Assembly (NCBI GenBank): GCA_018672815.1
Contig: JABHDX010000038.1
Location: forward strand, 1 to 41,239
Reading direction: 5' to 3'
DNA length: 41,239 nucleotides
Origin: Gammaproteobacteria bacterium
GTDB lineage: Bacteria; Pseudomonadota; Gammaproteobacteria; UBA11654
Every line of letters begins with the position of its first letter. The stretch's first letter is position 1. Position numbers and translations under genes: made by a program. The notes beneath the pieces are model-generated. The model ran no database searches. It worked only from the letters and a program-made list of their open reading frames with translations, and was not told where the DNA came from. Of the stretch, positions 31,309 to 39,572 are shown piece by piece.

Positions 31309-33900
31309 ATGAAAACAAAAGAGATAAGAACATTATTTTTAGAATATTTTGAGTCTAAGGGCCATCAAAGAGTAGAGAGCTCATCATTGGTCCCAGCCAA
31401 TGATCCCACATTGCTATTTACAAATGCAGGAATGGTTCAATTTAAGGATCTTTTCTTAGGTCAAGAAAGAAGAGATTATCTTAAAGCAGTCAGCTCCCAA
31501 AGATGTGTTAGGGCTGGAGGTAAGCATAATGATTTAGATAATGTTGGTTATACTGCTAGGCATCATACTTTTTTCGAAATGTTGGGTAATTTTAGTTTTG
31601 GAGATTATTTTAAAGAAGAAGCCATTTGTTATGCTTGGGAATTTATCACAGAAGTATTGAAAATAAATCCTGAGAAGCTTTGGATTACTGTTTATGAGGA
31701 AGATCAAGAGGCAGCGAGTATTTGGCTGGAGAAAATAAATATTCATGAGAAGCGATTGATTAAGTTGGGCAAGGACTCTAATTTTTGGTCGATGGGAGAT
31801 ACTGGTCCTTGTGGTCCATGTACTGAGATATTTTATGATCATGGAGATGGCATTGAAGGCGGACCTCCAGGCTCACACAATGAGGATGGCGATCGCTTTG
31901 TTGAGATATGGAATTTAGTTTTTATGCAATTTGAAAGAGCGGTTGATGGAACCATGAATAAGCTGCCTAAACCTTCAGTTGATACTGGCATGGGTCTTGA
32001 AAGAATTGCAGCTGTTATGCAGGGTGTTGAAAGTAATTATGATATTGATATTTTTAAAAATCTCATTGCACGTATTAAGGAAGTTGTTGGTTCAAGTGGG
32101 AGTGAAAATCACTACAGAGTTATCGCTGATCATATAAGGTCTAGCGTTTTTCTCATTATGGATGGAGTTAGCCCTGGCAATGAAGGCAAAGGTTATGTTT
32201 TAAGAAGAATTATCAGAAGAGCTTTGCGTCATGGTCACGAAGTTGGAGCAGAAATACCTTTTTTTCATCGGATTGTAGAACCCTTGATTGAAGAAATGGA
32301 AACAGTTTTCCCAGATTTAAGAAAAAAAGAAGAATACATAAAACGTATTATCTTGATGGAGGAAGAAAGATTCTCATCCACATTGTCGCAAGGAATGAAG
32401 CTGTTAAATCAAGAAATTGAATCCAATCAAGGAAAGGTTCTTTCAGGTAGTTTTGTATTTAAGCTCTATGATACATATGGTTTCCCAATCGATTTAACAA
32501 AAGATATTGTTAAAAATATTGGATTGGATATTGATCAAGAAGGGTTTGATGAGGCCATGGCGAAACAGAAGTCTATGGCTCGAAAAGCCAATCAATTCAG
32601 TCAAGAAGAAAATATTCAACTTAATCATCAGTTGCAAACATTGTTTCTTGGCTATGAACAAATGGAAAATCATTCCAAGGTTATAGGAATATTTAAGGAT
32701 AGAGCATTTGATGTAATCAATGAAGGTGAAATGGGGCAAATTATTTTGGAAGAAACTGCTTTTTATGCAGAGAGTGGAGGGCAAATAGGCGATGTGGGTA
32801 GTATAGTTTCAAAAAATGGTATTTTTGATGTCATTGATACTCAGCATTCAGGAAATGCACAAGTTCATATTGGTTCTGTATCAACAGGTTCAATTAGTCT
32901 AGGCGATGAAGTTAAAGTAAGTATTAATCCTATTAAAAGAAGTTCTATTACTAGTAATCATACTGGCACACATTTATTGCATGCTGCTTTAATGAATATT
33001 TTAGGAGATCATGTTACGCAAAGAGGTTCTTTGGTTGACGATATGAAAATTCGTTTTGATTTCTCTCATGATCAAGCAGTGAGCAGTGAGCAAATTAGAG
33101 AAATAGAAGCAATTGTGAATTCTAAAATAGAAGAGAATATTGAAGTTGAAACAAGTATCATGAAACATGATGAAGCTATAGATTCAGGTGCTATGGCTTT
33201 ATTTGGAGAAAAATATGGTGATGATGTTAGAGTGCTTGAGGTTGGTAAATTTTCAAAAGAGCTTTGTGGTGGAACGCATGTCAAAAACACTAATGAGATA
33301 TCTTTGTTTAAAGTTGTTTCCGAATCAAGTGTTTCATCTGGTACCAGAAGAATTGAAGCAATTACTGGAGATCAAGCATTGAAATGGGCTGAAGAAACTG
33401 AGCATTTAGTAGAGCAATTAACAGATCTTCTAAAAATTAGAAGAGAGGATGTTGCTGAAAAAGTCACAACTTTGGTTGAGACGAATCGAAAAATGAGTCA
33501 AGAAATTAAGGATTTAAAAGCAAGGGTTGCTGGATCTCAAGATAATGATAATTCTGTAAAACCAGAAATCATTAATGGCATATCTTTAATCATAAAAGCA
33601 CTCGATGATGATACAGAAGCTGGAATCATGAGAACCGCTATAGATCAAATGAAAAATAATCTTGGTTCTGGAGTGATCGTTTTATCAAGCCTAAGCTCAA
33701 AAGGAAAAATCAGATTAGCTATAGGAGTAACTCAAGATTTAAAAGAGAAAATACCTGCTAATGAATTGGCTAAAGAAATGTCAGAAGCATTAGGCGGCAA
33801 GGGCGGTGGCAGATCTGATTTTGCGAATGCAGGTGGCACTAACCCTGATAATATAGAGCAAGCAATTTCTATTCTTAAAGAGCGTTTAACTAGTATCTAG
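31309..33900 (+). CDS. alaS: Alanine--tRNA ligase AlaS
   Basis: Charges tRNA-Ala in the cytoplasm. The 863 residues cover the class II catalytic core, beginning MKTKEIRTLFLEYFESKGH with LFTNAGMVQFKDLFLG near residue 35. Next come the tRNA-recognition region, the editing domain with zinc ligands HTGTHLLH and CGGTH, and the C-terminal DHHA1-type domain ending in GGGRSDFANAGG. The start is ATG 31309, which matches the family N-terminus; an upstream TTG at 31303 overlapping recX is also open. The recA-recX-alaS order is classic for gammaproteobacteria. Confidence 0.97.
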   Translation: MKTKEIRTLFLEYFESKGHQRVESSSLVPANDPTLLFTNAGMVQFKDLFLGQERRDYLKAVSSQRCVRAGGKHNDLDNVGYTARHHTFFEMLGNFSFGDYFKEEAICYAWEFITEVLKINPEKLWITVYEEDQEAASIWLEKINIHEKRLIKLGKDSNFWSMGDTGPCGPCTEIFYDHGDGIEGGPPGSHNEDGDRFVEIWNLVFMQFERAVDGTMNKLPKPSVDTGMGLERIAAVMQGVESNYDIDIFKNLIARIKEVVGSSGSENHYRVIADHIRSSVFLIMDGVSPGNEGKGYVLRRIIRRALRHGHEVGAEIPFFHRIVEPLIEEMETVFPDLRKKEEYIKRIILMEEERFSSTLSQGMKLLNQEIESNQGKVLSGSFVFKLYDTYGFPIDLTKDIVKNIGLDIDQEGFDEAMAKQKSMARKANQFSQEENIQLNHQLQTLFLGYEQMENHSKVIGIFKDRAFDVINEGEMGQIILEETAFYAESGGQIGDVGSIVSKNGIFDVIDTQHSGNAQVHIGSVSTGSISLGDEVKVSINPIKRSSITSNHTGTHLLHAALMNILGDHVTQRGSLVDDMKIRFDFSHDQAVSSEQIREIEAIVNSKIEENIEVETSIMKHDEAIDSGAMALFGEKYGDDVRVLEVGKFSKELCGGTHVKNTNEISLFKVVSESSVSSGTRRIEAITGDQALKWAEETEHLVEQLTDLLKIRREDVAEKVTTLVETNRKMSQEIKDLKARVAGSQDNDNSVKPEIINGISLIIKALDDDTEAGIMRTAIDQMKNNLGSGVIVLSSLSSKGKIRLAIGVTQDLKEKIPANELAKEMSEALGGKGGGRSDFANAGGTNPDNIEQAISILKERLTSI

Positions 33901-33938
33901 AAATCTCATTCCCCGTCTCTGACGAATAAATATTTTAT

Positions 33939-34652
33939 ATGAATAACCAAAAGTCTAAAATTGCTGTTTTTGGAGCTAATGGAGCTATAGGACATGCTTT
34001 TATAAAATACTATAGTAATTCAATGGTTTACGGTATGAGTCGTAAAAAGCCGGATGTCAATATTAAAGGCATAAAAAGTATTATTATTGAGAAGTACGAT
34101 GATGAGAATTTATCAAGAATAGCTGATAAATTTAAGAATGACTCATTAGATAAGATTATTATTTCTATTGGTATGCTCCATAATGATAGTTTGGAGCCTG
34201 AAAAACGGATAGATGATTTAACAACAGACCAATTCAATGAAATTATGCATTCAAATGCAGTGATCCCCTCTCTGATTGTTAAACATTTTCATAAAAAAAT
34301 GAAGAAAGAGTATCCATCTATTATTGCTATCTTGTCAGCTAGAGTGGGAAGTATATCTGATAATCGTTCAGGTGGATGGTACTCATATCGAGCTTCTAAG
34401 GCAGCATTGAACATGATTATTAAAAATATGAGCATTGAGCTAGGAAGATTAAATAAGAATCTTATAGTTATTGGTTTGCATCCAGGAACCGTTGATAGCG
34501 CTCTAACCAAACCTTTTCAGAAAAGTATACAAAGCTCGAAATTATTTTCTCCAGATTATTCAGTATCTAAATTGTCATCAGTTATTAATTCTTTAGTAGT
34601 AAGCAATAGTGGTAAATGTTATGCATGGGATGGAATGGAAATATTTCCATAG
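33939..34652 (+). CDS. Short-chain dehydrogenase/reductase (C-factor-like)
   Basis: A 237-residue classical-type SDR. The NAD(P) motif is FGANGAIG at residues 11-18, where G-A-N-G-A-I-G replaces TGxxxGIG; the catalytic pair is Y150-x3-K154 in SYRASKAALN, with Ser in ILSARVGS as the third member. The body (IISIGMLH and GLHPGTVDSALTKPF) resembles the cell-cell signalling C-factor group rather than fatty-acid FabG. It starts 38 bases after alaS. Its link to the dioxygenase operon downstream (127 bases away, with a palindrome between) is uncertain, and the substrate is unknown. Confidence 0.83.
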   Translation: MNNQKSKIAVFGANGAIGHAFIKYYSNSMVYGMSRKKPDVNIKGIKSIIIEKYDDENLSRIADKFKNDSLDKIIISIGMLHNDSLEPEKRIDDLTTDQFNEIMHSNAVIPSLIVKHFHKKMKKEYPSIIAILSARVGSISDNRSGGWYSYRASKAALNMIIKNMSIELGRLNKNLIVIGLHPGTVDSALTKPFQKSIQSSKLFSPDYSVSKLSSVINSLVVSNSGKCYAWDGMEIFP

Positions 34653-34732
34653 TAATTTAGATTAAGTACTTCAATCCATTAGAAAGTCTGTTAATTTGTT
34701 TATTTAAGTTTGGCTTGCTAGTCTTTAATGCA

Positions 34733-34753
34733 TGAAAGAATATTATTCTTTCA
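34733..34753. promoter_or_regulatory. Perfect 21-base palindrome, putative operator of the dioxygenase/HD gene pair
   Basis: TGAAAGAAT at 34733-34741 and ATTCTTTCA at 34745-34753 form a perfect 9-bp dyad around ATT. It ends 26 bases before the likely ATG at 34780. There is no T-tract, so a terminator for the SDR is unlikely. The size and position fit an operator for a dimeric repressor of the downstream pair. The cognate regulator is not recognisable in the window. Confidence 0.5.
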
Positions 34754-34779
34754 GAATTTAATTATTGATGGGTGAGAGA

Positions 34780-35859
34780 ATGGATTTTCAACTTAATGAA
34801 ATCTCATTAATTATAAATAATAAAAAATTAGAGTATGAACTTCCATATCTATGGATTAGAGATAACTGTCATTGCAATGATTGCAGAATAGGGGAAACAC
34901 TTGAAAAGAGGTTTATGCTTAATTCTGTTCCTGTAGATTTAAAACCCAAAAGCGTAGATATAGAAGAAAATGATATTAATATACGTTGGCCTGATGACCA
35001 TGAAACAACCATAAGCTTGAAGGACATAAAATCTTTAAAAAAACCTAGGAAGCCTGAAAAAAAATTATGGACTAAAAACTTCATCCCAAAATATTACGAT
35101 TGGGATGATTTTCTTGAGAATAATGACATTGCTATTAGTGCTATTTCTGAGTTTATTACCAAAGGAGCAATATGCATTAAAAATGCTCCATGCATTCCAA
35201 ATTCATTAGAAGATCTTGCTCCAAGACTAGGTCCTATAAGAGAGGTATTGTTTGAGCGTATTCATAATGTTTCTATGGATGGTCATGTATATAATATTGC
35301 ACACACATCATTAGAAGTTCCACCTCATAATGACTTTGCCAGTTATTCATGGCCACCGAGTGTTCAGGCTCTTCATATGCTAATCAATGAATGCGAAGGC
35401 GGAGAATCAATGATAATTGATGGGTATAAAGTTCTTAAAGATTTAAAAGATGATCATCCTGATATTTTTAATGTTTTATGTACTTTCTCAGTGCCATTTC
35501 GAGAGTTTGATGAAGAAAATGAGACTTATGCAAATGAGCCAATTATTAGATTAAATACTGCAAATGAGATTATTGGATTCAGATACTCAAATCAATTAAT
35601 GCAAATGATAGATCCTCATAAAAAAAATGTGAGTTTATTTTATAAGGCTTATCATGAGCTCTGCAATAGAATTAATAGTGAAAAATATAAGTCAAAATTT
35701 CGACTCGAAGCAGGCCACATACTTTTAGTTTCTGCCCATAGAGTTCTTCACGGAAGAGAAAAATTTAAACCAAGCGGTAAGCGTCATCTTCAAGATGCAT
35801 ACTATGAGATGGATAACATAGAAAATAGTTTATTTCTCTATGAAAGTTTACAGGGGTAA
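34780..35859 (+). CDS. Gamma-butyrobetaine dioxygenase-like Fe(II)/2-oxoglutarate oxygenase (BBOX/TmpA type)
   Basis: A 359-residue TauD/TfdA-superfamily oxygenase with the N-terminal zinc domain of gamma-butyrobetaine hydroxylase: C30, C32, C35 in WIRDNCHCNDC and H74 in WPDDHE. The iron triad is H183-x-D185 in PPHNDF and H324 in RVLHGREKF. Relatives hydroxylate gamma-butyrobetaine to carnitine, trimethyllysine, or 2-(trimethylammonio)ethylphosphonate (TmpA). I prefer ATG 34780, because GGTGAG lies upstream and the sequence aligns with BBOX from there; ATG 34768 is in frame. The next gene, 5 bases on, is an HD-domain oxygenase-like protein, the partner arrangement of TmpA-TmpB. Neighbouring thioesterase and BKACE genes instead suggest carnitine. 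Both readings imply a quaternary-amine substrate. Confidence 0.85.
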   Translation: MDFQLNEISLIINNKKLEYELPYLWIRDNCHCNDCRIGETLEKRFMLNSVPVDLKPKSVDIEENDINIRWPDDHETTISLKDIKSLKKPRKPEKKLWTKNFIPKYYDWDDFLENNDIAISAISEFITKGAICIKNAPCIPNSLEDLAPRLGPIREVLFERIHNVSMDGHVYNIAHTSLEVPPHNDFASYSWPPSVQALHMLINECEGGESMIIDGYKVLKDLKDDHPDIFNVLCTFSVPFREFDEENETYANEPIIRLNTANEIIGFRYSNQLMQMIDPHKKNVSLFYKAYHELCNRINSEKYKSKFRLEAGHILLVSAHRVLHGREKFKPSGKRHLQDAYYEMDNIENSLFLYESLQG

Positions 35860-35864
35860 TTAGG

Positions 35865-36422
35865 TTGGTAAAAAAAGTTGAATTTATATCAATGGATGAA
35901 GGAACCAAGGAAGATTATGATCTTATAGCCATTCATGATTCGGAAAATGAAAAAGGTTTATCGAAAAGAGTTATGCAATGGCTTCAGATGATGGATGGAG
36001 AATCTCCATATCAAATTGGAAGGCTTCAACATTGTCTTCAGACGGCTACAAGAGCAGAAAAGGATGGAGCCGATGTAGAAACAATAGTGTGTGCATTGCT
36101 TCATGACATAGGTGATGTAATATCTCCAGTCAATCATTCTCAGGTTTCTGCAGCACTTTTAAGGCCGTATATTAGTGAAAAGAATTATTGGATAGTTCTT
36201 AATCATGGATTATTTCAAGGTTACTATTGGATGCATCATTATGATCAAGATAGAAATCTAAGAGATCAATACAAAGATCATCCTTATTACCAAGACTGTG
36301 TAGATTTTTGTTCTAAATGGGATCAAAAATCATTTGATCCACATTATGAAACAAAATCTTTAGAATATTTTATACCTATGATTGAAGAAATATTTTCTAG
36401 AGAAGCCCAATCATTCCTTTAA
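35865..36422 (+). CDS. HD-domain protein of the PhnZ/TmpB/MIOX-like mixed-valent diiron oxygenase type (putative)
   Basis: A 185-residue single-domain HD protein. Probable metal ligands are H56 (in GRLQHCLQTATRAEKDGAD), H80-D81 (in ALLHDIGDV), H91, H114 (VLNHGLFQ) and D153 (KWDQKSFDP). The 24-residue spacing from H56 to H80-D81 equals that of H34 to H58-D59 in PhnZ, as I recall it, and the short length argues for an oxygenase rather than a nucleotide phosphohydrolase. The equivalents of the PhnZ Tyr24/Glu27 lid look different: Y49 sits at the Glu27 position. The start is TTG at 35865, with AGGGG 8 bases upstream; ATG 35892 is the alternative. It follows the dioxygenase by 5 bases, so the two are coupled. 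Oxidative cleavage of the hydroxylated product is the likely role, by inference. Confidence 0.75.
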   Translation: MVKKVEFISMDEGTKEDYDLIAIHDSENEKGLSKRVMQWLQMMDGESPYQIGRLQHCLQTATRAEKDGADVETIVCALLHDIGDVISPVNHSQVSAALLRPYISEKNYWIVLNHGLFQGYYWMHHYDQDRNLRDQYKDHPYYQDCVDFCSKWDQKSFDPHYETKSLEYFIPMIEEIFSREAQSFL

Positions 36423-36439
36423 TCACTAAACACAATATT

Positions 36440-36868
36440 TCATTTGTCATTTGTTGTTTTTATCAGATACTTTGATGCCAGTTCTCTTAATTCTGCAGAG
36501 ATTTCAACAGATTTTCGTGTGTGTAAATCAAAGAGCACGCAAATGCATTTGAGTGTTGCTGCGACTTCATTATTGCCAAGATTTTTCATCTTATAAAGAA
36601 TTGTGATCGATTTATTCCCAATTTTGGTAAGTTTTGAATCGATTTCAAGTATATCGCCAACCGATACTTCTGCCTTGTAATCAATCACATGCTGAACATC
36701 TGCCCAAGCAATTTTATTTTCTGCATCACTAGAGCCGGTCCATCCAAAAACTGTGTATAACATATGGTAAGCAGCATCGTCAAACATAGCCACATAATGA
36801 CGAGTGGTCATATGACCTAAAATGTCACACATCCATGGGTGTGCAACGTTTTTTTGTACTAAAACCAT
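36440..36868 (-). CDS. 4HBT hotdog-fold acyl-CoA thioesterase (CdhB-like)
   Basis: A 142-residue hotdog-fold thioesterase. The N-terminal catalytic segment WMCDILGHMTTRHYVAMFDDAAY holds the D-x-x-G-H-M motif (Asp near residue 15) of 4-hydroxybenzoyl-CoA thioesterase relatives. It resembles the betainyl-CoA thioesterase domain of carnitine catabolism, where it releases glycine betaine. It lies 26 bases downstream of the BKACE gene on the same strand, which is the expected partner in that pathway, and converges with the HD gene. Cytoplasmic; the acyl-CoA it hydrolyses is inferred from context only. Confidence 0.8.
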   Translation of the reverse strand: MVLVQKNVAHPWMCDILGHMTTRHYVAMFDDAAYHMLYTVFGWTGSSDAENKIAWADVQHVIDYKAEVSVGDILEIDSKLTKIGNKSITILYKMKNLGNNEVAATLKCICVLFDLHTRKSVEISAELRELASKYLIKTTNDK

Positions 36869-36894
36869 TTAAATTCTCCAATAAGTTTTATCAT

Positions 36895-37785
36895 CTATAT
36901 AGGCCTTTTAAGGCCAAGAGTTTCTCTCGCTTCTGATGGTGTTTGAATTGAACATCCCATGAGTTCAACAATATTGCAAGCCCTTTCAACCAATTGGCCA
37001 TTCGAGGCAAAAACACCTTTTTCCAAATAGAGATTATCTTCGAGACCTACTCGAACATTTCCACCCAAGAGCACGGATTGAGCCACCATGGGCATTTCCA
37101 TAGCACTTGTCCCAAATCCTGCCCAATTACAACCTTTTGGCAGTGCATCAACCATGGCTTTAAAGGACGCAGTGTTTGCTTCAGCAGCCCAGCGTATACC
37201 AAGGCAGACCTGAAACAGTGGTGGATTATCCAGTAATCCTTGATCCATAAGATGTTTAGTAAAGGATATATGTCCCAGTTCAAACACTTCAAGTTCTGGC
37301 TTCACACCTATTTCCTGTAGTCTTCTGGCTCCTTGTTCAAGCATGTTTGGAGTTGATATATAAACATAATCTCCTTCGGCATAATTAAATGAACCACAAT
37401 CAAGTGAGCAAATTTCTGGCAAGAGTTCTTCAATATGCTTTATTCGTTCCATTATTCCAACACAGTCTGTGTTGTCGCTAAAATTCATCGGTTCCTCATC
37501 TGGACCTAGAAAAAGATCACCACCCATTCCAGTGGTGAGATTAATGATAACGTCCACATTGCTTTCACGAATACGACTGACTACTTCACGATACAGTTCT
37601 ATACGTCTGCTTGATTTGCCACTATCGGGTTCTCGTACATGAATATGAGCAATGGCAGCACCAGCTTTAGCAGCCTCTATCGCTGCAGCTGCAATTTCTT
37701 TCGGCGTGACTGGAATGGCAGGGTGCTTATCAACAGAAGCCCCTGAGCCAGTTACCGCACAGCTAACAATAACATTACGATTCAT
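36895..37785 (-). CDS. BKACE-family beta-keto acid cleavage enzyme (DUF849; 3-dehydrocarnitine cleavage candidate)
   Basis: A 296-residue TIM-barrel zinc enzyme. Members condense a beta-keto acid with acetyl-CoA, giving acetoacetate and a new acyl-CoA; known substrates include 3-keto-5-aminohexanoate and 3-dehydrocarnitine. Zinc ligands H47 and H49 lie in [17 protein letters not shown], and [14 protein letters not shown] near residue 241 supplies the glutamate. [10 protein letters not shown] and [16 protein letters not shown] are family blocks. With the thioesterase 26 bases downstream it matches the carnitine CdhC/CdhB steps, but no carnitine 3-dehydrogenase (CdhA) is in the window. Family certain, substrate inferred. 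Confidence 0.9.
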   Translation of the reverse strand: MNRNVIVSCAVTGSGASVDKHPAIPVTPKEIAAAAIEAAKAGAAIAHIHVREPDSGKSSRRIELYREVVSRIRESNVDVIINLTTGMGGDLFLGPDEEPMNFSDNTDCVGIMERIKHIEELLPEICSLDCGSFNYAEGDYVYISTPNMLEQGARRLQEIGVKPELEVFELGHISFTKHLMDQGLLDNPPLFQVCLGIRWAAEANTASFKAMVDALPKGCNWAGFGTSAMEMPMVAQSVLLGGNVRVGLEDNLYLEKGVFASNGQLVERACNIVELMGCSIQTPSEARETLGLKRPI

Positions 37786-37891
37786 TTATCAGATCCCTTA
37801 GAATTTTTTTTGCTTATAACGATTTTTCAAGCCCATTTTATGGAATATTTTAGAACAGTGAATAATAATTTTTCCATTGTTATTAATACTG

Positions 37892-38263
37892 TCAGCTATC
37901 TTTTTTTACCCAAGAGAGTTTATCGTCAATGTATATCTCAGCTTGTGGTTCAAAGTCTTGGGGTTTGTCTAGGCTGCAAATGGTAATGTTAATATCTTCT
38001 GGATCTTCCTTAGAAAGAAAGGCTAAGGGTGTTCCGCATTTCTCGCAAAAGTATCGCTTTGCGTGTGAAGAAGAATTTAGTTTTTTAGGCTCTCCTTTAA
38101 TGTACTCAAAAGATGACAAAGGAAGAGCTAGCCAAGAAACAAATGGAGCCCCCGAAATATGTCTACACGTAGAGCAGTGGCAATTTACGGAGAGGTAATT
38201 ATTTGTCTCAAAGTTATAGCGAACAGATCCGCAAAAACAACCTCCTTCAATGCGTTCATCCAT
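37892..38263 (-). CDS. GFA-family (glutathione-dependent formaldehyde-activating-like/CENP-V) zinc protein
   Basis: A 123-residue protein with the complete GFA cysteine set: GGCFCGSVRY near residue 7, NCHCSTCRHISGAPF near 34, and YFCEKCGTPLAF near 72, which together bind two zinc ions. The founding member speeds S-hydroxymethylglutathione formation, but most homologues have unknown roles, and formaldehyde handling should not be assumed. It is a single gene, 106 bases from the BKACE gene start and upstream on the same strand. Demethylation of trimethylammonium compounds would release formaldehyde, which makes the position beside the quaternary-amine genes suggestive only. Confidence 0.85.
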   Translation of the reverse strand: MDERIEGGCFCGSVRYNFETNNYLSVNCHCSTCRHISGAPFVSWLALPLSSFEYIKGEPKKLNSSSHAKRYFCEKCGTPLAFLSKEDPEDINITICSLDKPQDFEPQAEIYIDDKLSWVKKDS

Positions 38264-38394
38264 AATTGCCCCCTTTTAATGTACCGTTATAAATTACTCC
38301 CTTTCATCCATGAAGGCAAGAAGCTGTATATCAATACAGAGAATGTGATTTTAAAAGATTAAAATCCCAACCTTTGTTTAGTGAACTAGTTAGG

Positions 38395-38407
38395 TATAAT
38401 CTATAAT
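38395..38407 (+). promoter_or_regulatory. Promoter -10 region of tRNA-Ser
   Basis: Two TATAAT hexamers occur at 38395-38400 and 38402-38407, directly before the tRNA at 38417. A TTTGTT at 38373-38378 is 16 bases before the first and could be its -35. Transcription would begin near 38408-38413, giving a leader of a few bases. Confidence 0.5.
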
Positions 38408-38416
38408 TCAAGAAAA

Positions 38417-38504
38417 GGAGAGGTGGCTGAGCGGCTTAAAGCGCTCCCCTGCTAAGGGAGTATACGTTAATAGCGTATCGAGGGTTCGAATCCCTCCCTC
38501 TCCG
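38417..38504 (+). tRNA. tRNA-Ser (anticodon GCU)
   Basis: The full cloverleaf folds by eye. Acceptor GGAGAGG (38417-38423) pairs with CCTCTCC (38497-38503). The anticodon stem CTCCC/GGGAG encloses CTGCTAA with anticodon GCT at 38451-38453. A long class II variable arm has stem ATACG/CGTAT, and the T arm is GAGGG-TTCGAAT-CCCTC. The discriminator is G38504, as for serine tRNAs. The following bases are CAG, so the terminal CCA is not encoded. Confidence 0.97.
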
Positions 38505-38522
38505 CAGATTTAAAGGTAATGT

Positions 38523-39482
38523 ATGAGTAATGGTGAAGAAAAAAAAGAGCAAGAACAATCGAGTTTGTATGGAACAATCATAGAGCCTGCTTTTTCTGGC
38601 TCGACTTCTTTTATGCGAAGAAAGGCAACACGTGATCTAGATGGTATAGATTTGGTTGTTACCGGGATTCCATTAGATACAGCTACTACTAATCGCCCTG
38701 GTGCTCGTTTTGGTCCGAGAGCGATTAGGGCGGCATCGACGCATATGGCTTGGGAAAGACCTTATGGAATGAAATTTGATCCATTTGATCGATTGGCTGT
38801 AATAGATTATGGCGATTGTTTATTTGATTTTGGAAAGCCAGAAAGTATACCTGGTGATATTCAGTCTCATATTGAGACAATAATTAATCAAGGTCCATCG
38901 ACCTTATCTTTTGGCGGCGATCATTTTGTTACTTATCCAATATTATGTGCCTATGCAGAAAAGTACCAAACACCAATATCATTAATACATTTTGATGCTC
39001 ATAGCGATACATGGAGAGATGATGAAGAGGAAAGAATTGATCATGGAACTATGTTTTATAAAGCCATGAAGCAGGGAATGATTGATCCAAAAAAATCAGT
39101 GCAAATAGGATTGAGGACTGAAAATCCTGATACTTTTGATTTTAATATTCTTGATGGAGACTGGGTTCATAAAAATGGTATCGATGCGGTCATTGATAAG
39201 ACGCTTTCTATAGTTGGTAATCATCCTGTCTATATGACTTTTGATATCGATTGTTTAGATCCAAGTTATGCACCTGGAACAGGCACACCAGTATGCGGTG
39301 GATTAACAACGCATCAAGCGATGAGTATTATTAGAGGGTTTATGGGTATTAATCTAATCGGTATGGATGTTGTTGAAGTAGCTCCAGCCTATGATGTATC
39401 AGAGATTACTTCACTAGCTGCCTCCCATATAGCCATGGAGATGATTTCAGTTTTTGCCAGTAAGCCTGAATTCCAATCTTAG
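38523..39482 (+). CDS. speB: Agmatinase-family ureohydrolase
   Basis: A 319-residue binuclear manganese hydrolase of the arginase/agmatinase superfamily, which releases urea from a guanidino compound. Metal-site motifs: SFGGDHFV near residue 130, IHFDAHSDTW near 155-164, and MTFDIDCLDPSYAPGTGTP near 237-255. The N-terminal GIPLDTATTNRPGARFGPRAIR block is typical of agmatinases. Relatives of similar length split guanidinobutyrate, guanidinopropionate or guanidine, so agmatine is the leading but not the only candidate. It follows tRNA-Ser by 18 bases and its stop overlaps that of a small convergent frame. Confidence 0.87.
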   Translation: MSNGEEKKEQEQSSLYGTIIEPAFSGSTSFMRRKATRDLDGIDLVVTGIPLDTATTNRPGARFGPRAIRAASTHMAWERPYGMKFDPFDRLAVIDYGDCLFDFGKPESIPGDIQSHIETIINQGPSTLSFGGDHFVTYPILCAYAEKYQTPISLIHFDAHSDTWRDDEEERIDHGTMFYKAMKQGMIDPKKSVQIGLRTENPDTFDFNILDGDWVHKNGIDAVIDKTLSIVGNHPVYMTFDIDCLDPSYAPGTGTPVCGGLTTHQAMSIIRGFMGINLIGMDVVEVAPAYDVSEITSLAASHIAMEMISVFASKPEFQS

Positions 39483-39568
39483 ACCCCAAAAACTCCAAAA
39501 AGCAAGAGTCCAATCATACTCAACATCATGAAAAGTCCTAGTAGCAATATTAATTTATTGTTCGGCAT
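39479..39568 (-). CDS. Putative 29-residue single-span membrane protein downstream of selO
   Basis: A short frame from ATG at 39566-39568 to TAA at 39479-39481. The product starts MPNNK and continues as one unbroken hydrophobic span (LILLLGLFMMLSMIGLLLF, then GVFGV). Its start is 4 bases after the selO stop on the same strand, suggesting translational coupling, and its stop overlaps the convergent ureohydrolase stop. I see no Shine-Dalgarno sequence. The gap between selO and speB is otherwise empty, which favours a real small gene, though the call is unproven. Confidence 0.5.
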   Translation of the reverse strand: MPNNKLILLLGLFMMLSMIGLLLFGVFGV

Positions 39569-39572
39569 CTTA

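Noticed and set aside
37892..38263. Formaldehyde detoxification gene
   Set aside because: The GFA fold is certain from its cysteines, but most homologues do not have shown formaldehyde activity and no glutathione-formaldehyde dehydrogenase is adjacent.
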